DNA from: Candidatus Levyibacteriota bacterium
GTDB taxonomy: Bacteria; Patescibacteria; Microgenomatia; Levybacterales; UBA12049
DNA: 31,243 nt
Assembly: GCA_003173915.1 (NCBI GenBank)
Contig: PPGL01000021.1
Span: 1-31,243, forward strand
Direction: 5' to 3'
In this document: piece by piece, positions 22,976-30,492 of the stretch
How positions within the stretch are numbered: position 1 is the stretch's first letter
Layout of the letters: every line of letters starts with the position of its first letter
The notes under the pieces: model-generated
The model's input: only the letters and a program-made list of their open reading frames with translations
What the model was told of the DNA's origin: nothing
Database searches by the model: none
Program-made: the position numbers and the translations under genes

Positions 22976-24670
22976 TTATTTCTTTATTTGCTCAATCTCG
23001 TTAACTAATTCTTTTGTCTTTTCTTGTGGAAGTATTTTATAGGATTTTTCTGCAGCGGCGAGTGCTTCTTGTGTTTTTCCTAAAAGCAAAGAAGATTTTC
23101 CTAAATCAAATAATATTTTTGGATCTTCAGGATATTTTAGCAAAGCAGTCTTTGAAAACGAATATGCTTGCCTTGGAGAATAATAAGCAACGAGAAAATT
23201 AGCATAATTTTCATACACCGCATAATTTCCAAAACGGATAAGCGCTTGTTGTAAATAATACTTAGTCAAGGGAATATTTTTTTCATGAAGTGCGATAACT
23301 GCTGCATTATTTAAATTTGCAAAAAAAGGAAATTGTCTGATAGAGGATAACACGTATGGTTTTGCCTTCTCGTAATCGCCATCGTATAAAAGTTCTGTTG
23401 CAAGCGCATTGTCTAAAAGAAAACTTTGCTTTGTTACTTTTATATCTTGTGAATAGAGTGTTACTCCATCTGCCCAGTCAAAATTTCTTAAAAAGGTTCG
23501 AAGACTGAATAGAAGAATAATAACATTAATAGCAATATATCCAATTTTTTTAAATTGAAAATTTGAAAATATGACACATGTGATTATTGTTCCAATTGCT
23601 CCTAGAAGGCCAATACAAGAAAAATAAAACCAGCGTTCGGCAATGGTTGTATCTAGGGGAATAATTTGTAGATGTGGAATAAGTCCCAAAAGAAACCATG
23701 CAAAGAAAAAAAAGAATTGTTTTGCATATTTTCTATGATACTCCACAATCCATTTGCTAATAAAAAATGCAGTAAGGAAAAAAATAATTACAAAGCAAAA
23801 AGAGAGAAAAAATTCGACAGAATTTGCTGATGTAATAATCCAATAATAGGAAGAAGATAGCTGTAAGGGAAAGAAAAAAGTACGCAGGTATAAAAAAATA
23901 ATTACTGGGAGCGTTAAAAGTTTTTGACTAACTGTTGCTGTTGCTATTGGCGCGATAGCCTGTTGTTGTGTTATGCCAATATGAGCAACGAAGTATCTAA
24001 AAAATATGTATAATCCAAAAGCAAAAAAGGATGCTAAAGAAATAAATTTATTGTTTTTTTTAGGAAATAAGATAAGAAATAACAATATTGTTCCTATAAA
24101 AACAACTCCTGTCTCTTTGGTAAAAAGTGATAATAAAATAAAAAAAGCAAAAGCTATTGCTTCTTTGGGAGAATATTGTTTTGCTTTATTTTTTACAATA
24201 AAAAGTGTTCCAAGCAAGCCAAAAAAAACAAAAAGCACGTCTTGCAAATTTGCAACATACACAACTGCCTCGTTATTAATTGGGTGAACTAAAAATAAAA
24301 GACTTAAAAAAAATGCTGGAACAATTGGGAAAAATACTTCAAATACAATAAATACGAGAATCGTATTTATGATATGAATTCCAACTTGTACAATGTGAAA
24401 AGGGAAAGGATCGGCACCGAAGAAAGAGTAAATAAGATCATATGCTGTAAGCATAAGTGGTCTGTAATATAATCCCGTCAGTTTGGATAGCCCTCCATTA
24501 TAGTAGGTACTTCCAAGGAAAAAATTTCCTATGGAAAAAAGAGAATGTACTTGTAAATTGCCAAGAATTTGAGAGCGATCATCTCCTAAAAAGGCATTGG
24601 TAAGAGAATTTATATAGAGCACCAGCCCAACACAAATTAAAATTAAAACTCCAGTTCGTTTTCTAAACAT
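22976..24670 (-). CDS. TMTC-like GT-C membrane protein with C-terminal TPR repeats
   Basis: A 564-residue protein with about ten to twelve membrane segments. The first extracytoplasmic loop has FLGDDRSQILGN (about 28-39), an acidic pair in the position of GT-C catalytic Asp residues. FLVHPINNEAVVYVANLQD (about 130-150) is characteristic of TMTC/DUF1736-type proteins. The last 140 residues are soluble tetratricopeptide-like repeats (ending DPKILFDLGKSSLLLGKTQEALAAAEKSY in two overlapping pieces). Eukaryotic TMTC proteins are O-mannosyltransferases; bacterial members are mostly uncharacterised. Glycosyl transfer from a polyprenyl donor is the likeliest role. It converges on the TrmB-like gene with a 3-base gap. 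Confidence 0.8.
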   Translation of the reverse strand: MFRKRTGVLILICVGLVLYINSLTNAFLGDDRSQILGNLQVHSLFSIGNFFLGSTYYNGGLSKLTGLYYRPLMLTAYDLIYSFFGADPFPFHIVQVGIHIINTILVFIVFEVFFPIVPAFFLSLLFLVHPINNEAVVYVANLQDVLFVFFGLLGTLFIVKNKAKQYSPKEAIAFAFFILLSLFTKETGVVFIGTILLFLILFPKKNNKFISLASFFAFGLYIFFRYFVAHIGITQQQAIAPIATATVSQKLLTLPVIIFLYLRTFFFPLQLSSSYYWIITSANSVEFFLSFCFVIIFFLTAFFISKWIVEYHRKYAKQFFFFFAWFLLGLIPHLQIIPLDTTIAERWFYFSCIGLLGAIGTIITCVIFSNFQFKKIGYIAINVIILLFSLRTFLRNFDWADGVTLYSQDIKVTKQSFLLDNALATELLYDGDYEKAKPYVLSSIRQFPFFANLNNAAVIALHEKNIPLTKYYLQQALIRFGNYAVYENYANFLVAYYSPRQAYSFSKTALLKYPEDPKILFDLGKSSLLLGKTQEALAAAEKSYKILPQEKTKELVNEIEQIKK

Positions 24671-24762
24671 ATAAACAATTCAAAAAACACATGTTATTTA
24701 ACAGTTTATTCTATCAATAATAGCAGGACTGTTTTCTTAAATACAAGGAATGCAAAAAATGC

Positions 24763-24791
24763 TTGACTATTTATACTATATTTAGTAAAGT
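24763..24791 (+). promoter_or_regulatory. Promoter of the cysteine operon (TTGACT-N17-TAAAGT)
   Basis: TTGACT (24763-24768), 17 bases, then TAAAGT (24786-24791). TATATA at 24791-24796 is an alternative -10. An inverted repeat TATACT/AGTATA (24772-24777 and 24789-24794) lies over the spacer and -10, a possible operator. Transcription would begin a few bases before the leader ATG at 24803. Confidence 0.55.
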
Positions 24792-24802
24792 ATATACGGA
24801 GT

Positions 24803-24847
24803 ATGAAATATATAGTATCAGTAGTTTGTTGTTGCAATCTTTCCTAA
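24803..24847 (+). CDS. Cysteine leader peptide (MKYIVSVVCCCNLS)
   Basis: A 14-codon frame: ATG at 24803, three consecutive Cys codons TGT-TGT-TGC at 24827-24835, stop TAA at 24845-24847. It lies between the promoter and an intrinsic terminator ahead of two genes of cysteine synthesis. Cysteine is normally rare, so three in a row in such a short peptide at this place is the hallmark of a ribosome-mediated attenuator. GGAG at 24798-24801 is too close to the ATG to be a working Shine-Dalgarno; initiation is probably leaderless or nearly so. Confidence 0.82.
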   Translation: MKYIVSVVCCCNLS

Positions 24848-24898
24848 GAGGGAGGTTTTGCATGCAATTTTTGTAACCTCCCTAAGGGAGGTTTTTTT
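24839..24898 (+). promoter_or_regulatory. Cysteine attenuator: mutually exclusive RNA hairpins
   Basis: Four pairing segments are visible: CTTTCC (24839-24844), GGGAGGTT (24850-24857), AACCTCCC (24875-24882) and GGGAGGTT (24886-24893). Segments 1:2 pair with a TAAGA loop (6 pairs, two wobble). 2:3 form a perfect 8-bp antiterminator. 3:4 form a perfect 8-bp terminator. A ribosome stalled on the Cys codons would cover segment 1 and leave segment 2 free to take segment 3. With enough Cys-tRNA, 3:4 forms and transcription stops. Confidence 0.82.
24875..24898 (+). terminator. Intrinsic terminator of the cysteine attenuator
   Basis: AACCTCCC (24875-24882), loop TAA, GGGAGGTT (24886-24893), then T up to 24898. 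The main gene begins 11 bases later at 24910. Confidence 0.88.
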
Positions 24899-24909
24899 GT
24901 GATTAAAAT

Positions 24910-25875
24910 ATGAAATACGCAAAAAACATAATAGACATTATTGGAAATACACCTTTAGTAAAGTTGAGTGCTGTTACGAAAGGTTTAAAGTCCACTATTT
25001 TAGCAAAATTAGAATATCTTAATCCTGGTGGGAGTATGAAGGATAGAATTGGTATTGAAATGATTAAAGATGCTGAAAAAAAAGGCTTGCTGGAAAAAGG
25101 TGGACTTATTGTTGAACCAACAAGTGGAAATACTGGAGTTGGATTAGCAATCGCGGCAGCAATAAGAGGTTATAGACTGCTTTTTACCATGTCTGAAAAA
25201 ATGAGTAAAGAAAAAGAAATGGTGTTGAAAGCATATGGAGCGGAAGTGGTTAGAGCACCAGCCAATGCAGAGCCAGATGACCCACGACATTATATCAACG
25301 TTGCAAAGAGACTTGCCAAAGAAAGGAATGGATATTTTCCCAATCAATACTTTAATAAAGCAAATACACTAGCTCATTACAAAACAACTGGACCAGAAAT
25401 TTGGAGAGACACTGAAGGGAAAGTTACCCATTTTGTAGCACCTGTTGGAACAGGTGGCACAATTACCGGTTCTGCAAAATATCTTAAAGAACAAAATCCA
25501 AACATTAAAGTTATTGGAGTTGATACAGATGGCTCTTTACTTCACCATTACTTTTATCATACTAAGGGGAATGCACGATCATATAAAGTAGAGGGTCCTG
25601 GAGAAGATTTTATGCCAGGGGCACTAGATTTTACATATATTGATAAAATGATTGTTGTTGGGGATAAAGATGCATTTTTTACAGGAAGAGAATTAGTAAG
25701 AAAAGAAGGTATTTTTGCAGGTGGGTCAAGTGGCCTAGCAGTATTTGCAGCACTACAACTAGCTAAAAATCTCACAAGGAAGGATGTAGTAGTTGTTATT
25801 CTTCCTGATTCAGGAAGAAGTTATGTAAGTAAGATGTATAACGAAGAGTGGATGAAGGAAAATAATTTTTTATGA
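24910..25875 (+). CDS. Cystathionine beta-synthase / cysteine synthase (PLP fold II)
   Basis: A 321-residue PLP enzyme of the OASS/CBS family. It has GNTPLVKL, the PLP lysine K44 in NPGGSMKDR, the SGNTG substrate loop (EPTSGNTGVGLA) and the phosphate-binding GTGGTITG. The C-terminal part (EGPGEDFMPGALD, IDKMIVVGDKDAFF, GGSSGLAV) resembles cystathionine beta-synthase more than CysK. It lacks the CBS regulatory domains. With the next gene it would convert homocysteine and serine to cystathionine and then to cysteine (reverse transsulfuration). Direct use of O-acetylserine and sulfide is the alternative; no cysE is in the window. Expression is controlled by the cysteine attenuator. It overlaps the next gene by ATGA. 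Confidence 0.88.
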   Translation: MKYAKNIIDIIGNTPLVKLSAVTKGLKSTILAKLEYLNPGGSMKDRIGIEMIKDAEKKGLLEKGGLIVEPTSGNTGVGLAIAAAIRGYRLLFTMSEKMSKEKEMVLKAYGAEVVRAPANAEPDDPRHYINVAKRLAKERNGYFPNQYFNKANTLAHYKTTGPEIWRDTEGKVTHFVAPVGTGGTITGSAKYLKEQNPNIKVIGVDTDGSLLHHYFYHTKGNARSYKVEGPGEDFMPGALDFTYIDKMIVVGDKDAFFTGRELVRKEGIFAGGSSGLAVFAALQLAKNLTRKDVVVVILPDSGRSYVSKMYNEEWMKENNFL

Positions 25876-27038
25876 AAAACAATGTAAAATTAGCAACAAA
25901 AACCATACATATAGGAAATGAACCCAATCTTGAGAAAGGTGGTAGTGGGGATGTTGTTGTGCCAATTCATTTATCAACAACATTTGCGCGTCAAAAAGTT
26001 AACGCTCCAACCGGAGGATACGAATATTCTCGTAGTGGTAATCCAACTCGATTTGCATTAGAAAAAAATCTTGCAGCTCTTGAAAACGGAACAGCTGCGT
26101 TTGCATATTCTTCAGGACTTGCGGCAATAACAAATGCTCTATTGTTACTCAAAGTAGGCGATCATGTTCTTTCTATAGATGATGTGTACGGTGGAACAAG
26201 AAGACTTTTTACCCAAGTTTTTGAGCAGTTTGGATTACTGTTTACATTTGCAAATTTTAGTACAGGAAAAGAAGCAGAAAAATTTATTCTCCCACAAACA
26301 AAAATGATTTGGATAGAATCTCCAACAAACCCTTTGTTAAAAATTATTGATATTAGTTCTGTTGCAAAACTGGCAAAAGAGAAAAAAATCAAAACAGTTG
26401 TTGATAACACATTTGCAACTCCTATTTTTCAACAACCTCTTTCACTAGGAGCAGATATTGTTCTCCATTCTATGACTAAATATATAGGAGGACATAGTGA
26501 TAGTGTTGGTGGAGCTGTTATTGTTAAGAACAGTTTACTTGCTGAACGGTTGAGATTTTTACAAAATGCTGTTGGTGCAATTTTATCTCCATTTGATAGT
26601 TATTCAATGGTTCGTGGTATAAAAACTCTTGCTATCCGGATGAAACAACATGAGGAAAACGCAAAAAAAATTGTTGAATTTCTTGCTCAGCAAAAGAAGA
26701 TCAAGAGAATTTATTATCCTGGTCTTTTATCACATCCTGGATACAAAATTGCAAAGAAACAAGCAACAGGCTTTGGTGCAATGGTTTCTTTTGAACTGGA
26801 CAAGACACTTAGTGAATCTGTTAGGTTTATGGAGTCTCTCAAACTTATTTCAATTGCAGAAAGTCTTGGTGCTGTTGAATCACTTATCGAGCATCCCGCA
26901 TCGATGACACACGCATCAGTACCAAAAGAAGAAAGGGAAAAAATTGGTTTGTCAGATGGACTTATTAGACTCTCAGTTGGAATAGAAGATGTAGACGACA
27001 TTATTGCTGATTTAGAACAATCATTACGTAAGATTTAG
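25872..27038 (+). CDS. Cystathionine gamma-lyase / gamma-synthase family enzyme
   Basis: A 388-residue fold-I PLP enzyme. It has YEYSRSGNPTR (about 50-60), AYSSGLAAITNAL, DDVYGGTRRLF, WIESPTNP, VVDNTFATP and the PLP lysine K203 in SMTKYIGGHSD. The C-terminal SLGAVESLIEHPASMTHA and GLIRLSVGIED segments are typical. Sequence alone does not cleanly separate gamma-lyase, gamma-synthase and beta-lyase. The Cys-codon leader and the CBS-like partner favour a cysteine-forming gamma-lyase. It shares ATGA with the upstream stop, so translation is coupled. No clear terminator follows. Confidence 0.9.
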   Translation: MKNNVKLATKTIHIGNEPNLEKGGSGDVVVPIHLSTTFARQKVNAPTGGYEYSRSGNPTRFALEKNLAALENGTAAFAYSSGLAAITNALLLLKVGDHVLSIDDVYGGTRRLFTQVFEQFGLLFTFANFSTGKEAEKFILPQTKMIWIESPTNPLLKIIDISSVAKLAKEKKIKTVVDNTFATPIFQQPLSLGADIVLHSMTKYIGGHSDSVGGAVIVKNSLLAERLRFLQNAVGAILSPFDSYSMVRGIKTLAIRMKQHEENAKKIVEFLAQQKKIKRIYYPGLLSHPGYKIAKKQATGFGAMVSFELDKTLSESVRFMESLKLISIAESLGAVESLIEHPASMTHASVPKEEREKIGLSDGLIRLSVGIEDVDDIIADLEQSLRKI

Positions 27039-27130
27039 GGTATATTTCAAGTCAAGATATAAATAGTTTACACAAGTTTTTTCAGAAAGAATAGTTTTAT
27101 TGCTTATTCATTTATTTGTTATTGAATTTT

Positions 27131-27838
27131 TTAAATTCCTCCCATTACTTGCATTTGAGATGGTATAAATTGAATTCCTTGTATTCTCACTTTTTTTGCA
27201 AGAATGAGATTTCTACATTTTACAGGTATTCCAAAAGAAAATTTTACTATAATTGAATTACAAATATATAAATCCGGAAGACTTTTTGGAGAAACAAGTT
27301 GTAATTCTTCAACAAGAAGTTGAATTTTTTTGAGATATTCCATAAATCTTTTTCCTGTGACTTTTTTCTTTTCTGCATCTTCTTGCTTAACTGCTACTAT
27401 ATGTTCACCAGCAAGTACTAAAACGCTCTCTCCAAGTTCTGCAATATCATATAGCTGTTGCGAACTTATATTTATCACAAAATTCGGAACTGTAATTTCT
27501 GGTGAATTAAGATAATAGTTAGCGATATCTAAAAGATTAATTACTGTTGGGAGTTTTTCGTTACCAGTTAGTGAATATGATATATGTTGTTTGTAGAATT
27601 GTGAAAAACGTTGTTGGTGAATATTGTGGATTTGTGAAGAAGACATTGATACATTGTATTCTTGTGAAATTCTTTCAATACTGTCTGTTTTGTTCTCGGA
27701 GTCCCACCATTCTTGAAACTTTGCTACTTGTTCGAGTGGAATATTCCAACAGTCAGCTGCCTGTCTTACCAATTCATAAATTTGCATTTCTCTAAAGCCT
27801 TTTTCTGTATTATTTTTTGAAAATTTAGAGAAGTGCAT
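27131..27838 (-). CDS. Uncharacterised 235-residue protein
   Basis: I do not recognise this protein. It has a polar N-terminus with two Trp-rich helices (about 18-50: CWNIPLEQVAKFQEWWDSEN). A mixed region follows, then two beta-rich parts (about 115-145 and 185-230: VPNFVINIS, ESVLVLAGEHIVAVKQ, LYICNSIIVKFSFGIPVKCRN). There is no signal peptide or membrane segment. ATG 27838 is chosen; an AT-rich -10-like sequence (TATTTT, 27851-27846 on the minus strand) lies 7 bases upstream but no -35 is clear. It stands alone between the cysteine operon and a divergent hydrolase. Confidence 0.6.
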   Translation of the reverse strand: MHFSKFSKNNTEKGFREMQIYELVRQAADCWNIPLEQVAKFQEWWDSENKTDSIERISQEYNVSMSSSQIHNIHQQRFSQFYKQHISYSLTGNEKLPTVINLLDIANYYLNSPEITVPNFVINISSQQLYDIAELGESVLVLAGEHIVAVKQEDAEKKKVTGKRFMEYLKKIQLLVEELQLVSPKSLPDLYICNSIIVKFSFGIPVKCRNLILAKKVRIQGIQFIPSQMQVMGGI

Positions 27839-28008
27839 AGTTATTAAAATAGCTTACTTCCTCGATGTAAGGTTGCATATAAAACTCTGTAAGATTTCGG
27901 TAAACCTTGCTATTTATGAGTGGAGAAATGTAACAAAATGCACAAAAGTAGGTAACAATATATTTTATGAAAAGTGTTTATAGATACGATTACTCTGTAT
28001 GTACGTGT

Positions 28009-28014
28009 TATACT
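28009..28014 (+). promoter_or_regulatory. Possible -10 box TATACT of the GH18-like gene
   Basis: TATACT would start transcription near 28021, about 19 bases before ATG 28040, and would exclude the upstream GTG-start extension. No good -35 is visible. Confidence 0.35.
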
Positions 28015-28039
28015 TATTAGTAATGCGAGAAAGTCAAAT

Positions 28040-29113
28040 ATGAAAAAATGGATTTTTCTTCTTATTTTTTTATGTTGTATTTGTGTTGCAGGAATTTTTT
28101 TTGAAAAATCATTATTTAAAGAAAAAACGACCATTCCTATTGTTGAGAAAAAGCAACAAAATACAAGTATACCAACTCCAATTATAAAAACAAAAACAAA
28201 AACATTGTTTGTTCCCTATTGGACACTGAATTCATTCCACGAAAATAATTATGACACTTTTGTATACTTTGGAGTTGCTCCTAACCAGCAAGGGATATTT
28301 ACTTCAGACGATGGTTACTCAAAGTTACACAGCTTTATTTCTCTGATTAATCCTGGAAAATCACTCCTTGCCATACGTATGACTGATTCGTCTATAGATA
28401 ATAGTATTCTTAATAATCAAATATCACAGCAGCAAACAATAGTAAATGCAATTACACTGGCAAAATCATACAATTTTTCTGGAATTTTATTGGACTTTGA
28501 AATATCCGGAATAGGATTTGAATCACAAACAAAGAAGATTTCCTCTTTTATTTCTGATTTTTCAAAATCGGTACATCAAAATAATTTACAATTTGCAACT
28601 GCAATATACTCTGATGCATTTTATCGGGCGCGTCCATATGATGTGAAAACTATTTCTTCTGTTTCAGATAGATTGTTTATTATGGCATACGACTTTCATA
28701 AAGCTGGTGGAGACCCCGGACCAAATTTTCCATTCGCAGAAAGCAATGCAGACAGTTATACTTTTTCTCAAATGATTAATGATTTTTCTCAAACTGCAGA
28801 TAAAAAGAAACTCACCATTGTCTTTGGGATGTTTGGCTATGATTGGCCAGTAACAGCAAGAGGAGATTCTGTTGATACTGCAACTCCCCTCACTGATGAA
28901 GAAATTAAAAAATCATTTGTTGAGAAATGTTTGTATAATTCGTGTGTTTTAACAAGAAATGCTTCTGATGAACCGTCTATTTCATATAGAGATTTCAGTA
29001 ATGAGCATCATATTATTTGGTTTGAAGATTTGCAGTCTGCGCAAAAGAAAATTGATTTTCTTTATACAAAAGGGATTGGATCGATTGCTTTCTGGGCCAA
29101 TTCATATTTTTGA
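28040..29113 (+). CDS. Membrane-anchored glycoside hydrolase family 18-like protein
   Basis: From ATG 28040 the product has 357 residues. There is an N-terminal Lys-rich start and one hydrophobic anchor (MKKWIFLLIFLCCICVAGIF), a polar linker, then a TIM-barrel-like domain. FSGILLDFE (D152, E154) matches the end of the GH18 DxxDxDxE motif with Glu as the acid. FIMAYDFHKAGGDPGP matches the later MAYD barrel strand, and IVFGMFGYDW and GSIAFWANSY fit barrel strands 7-8. GH18 and YaaH-like members cut GlcNAc-containing polymers, so cell-wall or glycan trimming is plausible. An in-frame extension to 27974 would add 22 residues ahead of the signal anchor and is less likely. Confidence 0.8.
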   Translation: MKKWIFLLIFLCCICVAGIFFEKSLFKEKTTIPIVEKKQQNTSIPTPIIKTKTKTLFVPYWTLNSFHENNYDTFVYFGVAPNQQGIFTSDDGYSKLHSFISLINPGKSLLAIRMTDSSIDNSILNNQISQQQTIVNAITLAKSYNFSGILLDFEISGIGFESQTKKISSFISDFSKSVHQNNLQFATAIYSDAFYRARPYDVKTISSVSDRLFIMAYDFHKAGGDPGPNFPFAESNADSYTFSQMINDFSQTADKKKLTIVFGMFGYDWPVTARGDSVDTATPLTDEEIKKSFVEKCLYNSCVLTRNASDEPSISYRDFSNEHHIIWFEDLQSAQKKIDFLYTKGIGSIAFWANSYF

Positions 29114-29119
29114 TATAAT
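29114..29119 (+). promoter_or_regulatory. -10 box TATAAT of the GNAT gene
   Basis: TATAAT overlaps the stop codon region of the upstream gene and ends 6 bases before ATG 29126, predicting a leaderless start. No convincing -35 box is seen. Confidence 0.5.
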
Positions 29120-29125
29120 ACTAAT

Positions 29126-29710
29126 ATGTCTCATTTTACTCCAGGAAAAATTGTTACAACATTTACTTCAAAAAGGGGGACAGAAATGACAATTAGATAT
29201 CCAAAGTGGGAAGACTTAGATATCATGAATGATTTCATTAATGAAATTTCTGCAGAAGATATTTACGTTACATTTTCTGGAGAACATGTTACCAAAGAAG
29301 GAGAAATGTATTACCTTGCGGAAATGTTTAAAGGTATGGAATTGCAAGATAATGTATATTTGACATGCTTTGCGGGAAATAGAATGGTTGGGTCTTCTTC
29401 GATATTAAGAGATATGCAAGGACGGCGAAGAAGTTTTCATGTAGGAATTTTTGGAGTTACTATTGCACAAGATTTTCGGGGAGAAGGTGTTGGAGAAGAA
29501 CTTTCAAAAGCAACAATTGATGAAGCAAAAAAAACAATAGATGGACTTCGTATTTTGCGTCTCCAAATGTATAGTCCAAATACTGTAGCCCGGCATTTAT
29601 ATGAAAAACTTGGATTTATACAATATGGAGAATTACCCTCAGGTGTTTGGTATAAAGGGGAGTATATTAACGAGGTAATTATGTATAAAAATATCATTCA
29701 AGAGATTTGA
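29126..29710 (+). CDS. GNAT-family N-acetyltransferase
   Basis: A 194-residue acetyltransferase. After IRYPKWEDLDIMNDFINEIS (about 23-42), the acetyl-CoA-binding motif A is GVTIAQDFRGEGVGEELSKA (about 109-128, RGEGVG pyrophosphate loop). Motif B is NTVARHLYEKLGF. I keep ATG 29126 because the TATAAT lies 6 bases before it and the segment before IRYPKWED is usual in relatives. An internal ATG at 29186 behind AGGGGGA (29174-29180) could give a shorter form starting MTIRYP. The acceptor is unknown. Confidence 0.85.
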   Translation: MSHFTPGKIVTTFTSKRGTEMTIRYPKWEDLDIMNDFINEISAEDIYVTFSGEHVTKEGEMYYLAEMFKGMELQDNVYLTCFAGNRMVGSSSILRDMQGRRRSFHVGIFGVTIAQDFRGEGVGEELSKATIDEAKKTIDGLRILRLQMYSPNTVARHLYEKLGFIQYGELPSGVWYKGEYINEVIMYKNIIQEI

Positions 29711-29735
29711 TAGCAAATGTTTTTCCTTTTATATA
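29707..29735 (+). promoter_or_regulatory. Promoter ahead of uppS (TTGATA-N17-TATATA)
   Basis: TTGATA (29707-29712), 17 bases, then TATATA (29730-29735). The ATG of uppS is 12 bases downstream, so the leader is at most about 5 bases. Confidence 0.45.
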
Positions 29736-29747
29736 CGACTATATATT

Positions 29748-30491
29748 ATGGCAAAAAATTCATTGCTTGAAGAATTCCCTCAATTAGCATCTTTGTCGGA
29801 AGACAAGTTTCCTCAAAATATTTTTATTATTCCAGATGGGAATGGAAGGTGGGCAAAAGCTCACAATCTTCCAATTAGTGCTGGACATGAAGCAGGATAT
29901 AAGGTGACAGAAAAAATTCTTGATGGACTTTCTCAAATTTCGCAAATTCGTTCTGTTGGATTTTGGGGATTTGCTGCGGATAATTGGAAAAGAAGTAGAG
30001 AAGAGATAACTGGACTAATGCATATTTTTTCCTATGTATTAAAAAAACATATTGATAACATAAAGAAAAGAAACGGAGTATTTATTCACTTAGGAAGAAA
30101 GGATCGCTTACCTAAAAATCTCATAGAGCAACTTGAAAAAGCAGAAAGAGAGACGCAGGAAAATTCAGGACAAATTGTGTATGTTGCAATTGATTTTGGT
30201 GGAGAGGATCAGCAAATTCGTCTTCTTGAAAAAGCAAAAAAATTACAAAAGGAAAATGTAATTACTCAAGAGACTTTATGGTCCCTTCGAGATGGCTTTG
30301 GAAAAGTGCGAGCAGCAGATTTACTTATTAGGACATCTGGAGAAAAACGAACATCTGATGTCGGGTGGCTTAATGGATCATCAACAGAATTATATTTTAC
30401 AGAAAAATATTTTCCCGATGTTACTGTTGCAGATATCGTTGATGCAATTGTAGACTTTTCCAAAAGAGAAAGGCGATTTGGAGGAAGATAA
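29748..30491 (+). CDS. uppS: Isoprenyl transferase (cis-prenyltransferase, UppS type)
   Basis: This enzyme condenses isopentenyl diphosphate onto an allylic diphosphate to build the long cis-polyprenyl carrier for cell-wall and surface glycans. In the 247 residues: IIPDGNGRWA with catalytic D30, GHEAGYKVTEKILDG, WGFAADNWKRSREEI, and the C-terminal IRTSGEKRTSDVGWLNGSSTELYF. In the family this reads RTSGE-RLSNFLLWQ--Y-ELYF, so the segment between RTSGE and ELYF is unusual: aromatic/hydrophobic FLLWQ is replaced by VGWLNGSS. The fold and Mg-binding Asp are intact. It is followed after 1 base by idi. Confidence 0.92.
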   Translation: MAKNSLLEEFPQLASLSEDKFPQNIFIIPDGNGRWAKAHNLPISAGHEAGYKVTEKILDGLSQISQIRSVGFWGFAADNWKRSREEITGLMHIFSYVLKKHIDNIKKRNGVFIHLGRKDRLPKNLIEQLEKAERETQENSGQIVYVAIDFGGEDQQIRLLEKAKKLQKENVITQETLWSLRDGFGKVRAADLLIRTSGEKRTSDVGWLNGSSTELYFTEKYFPDVTVADIVDAIVDFSKRERRFGGR

Positions 30492-30492
30492 C

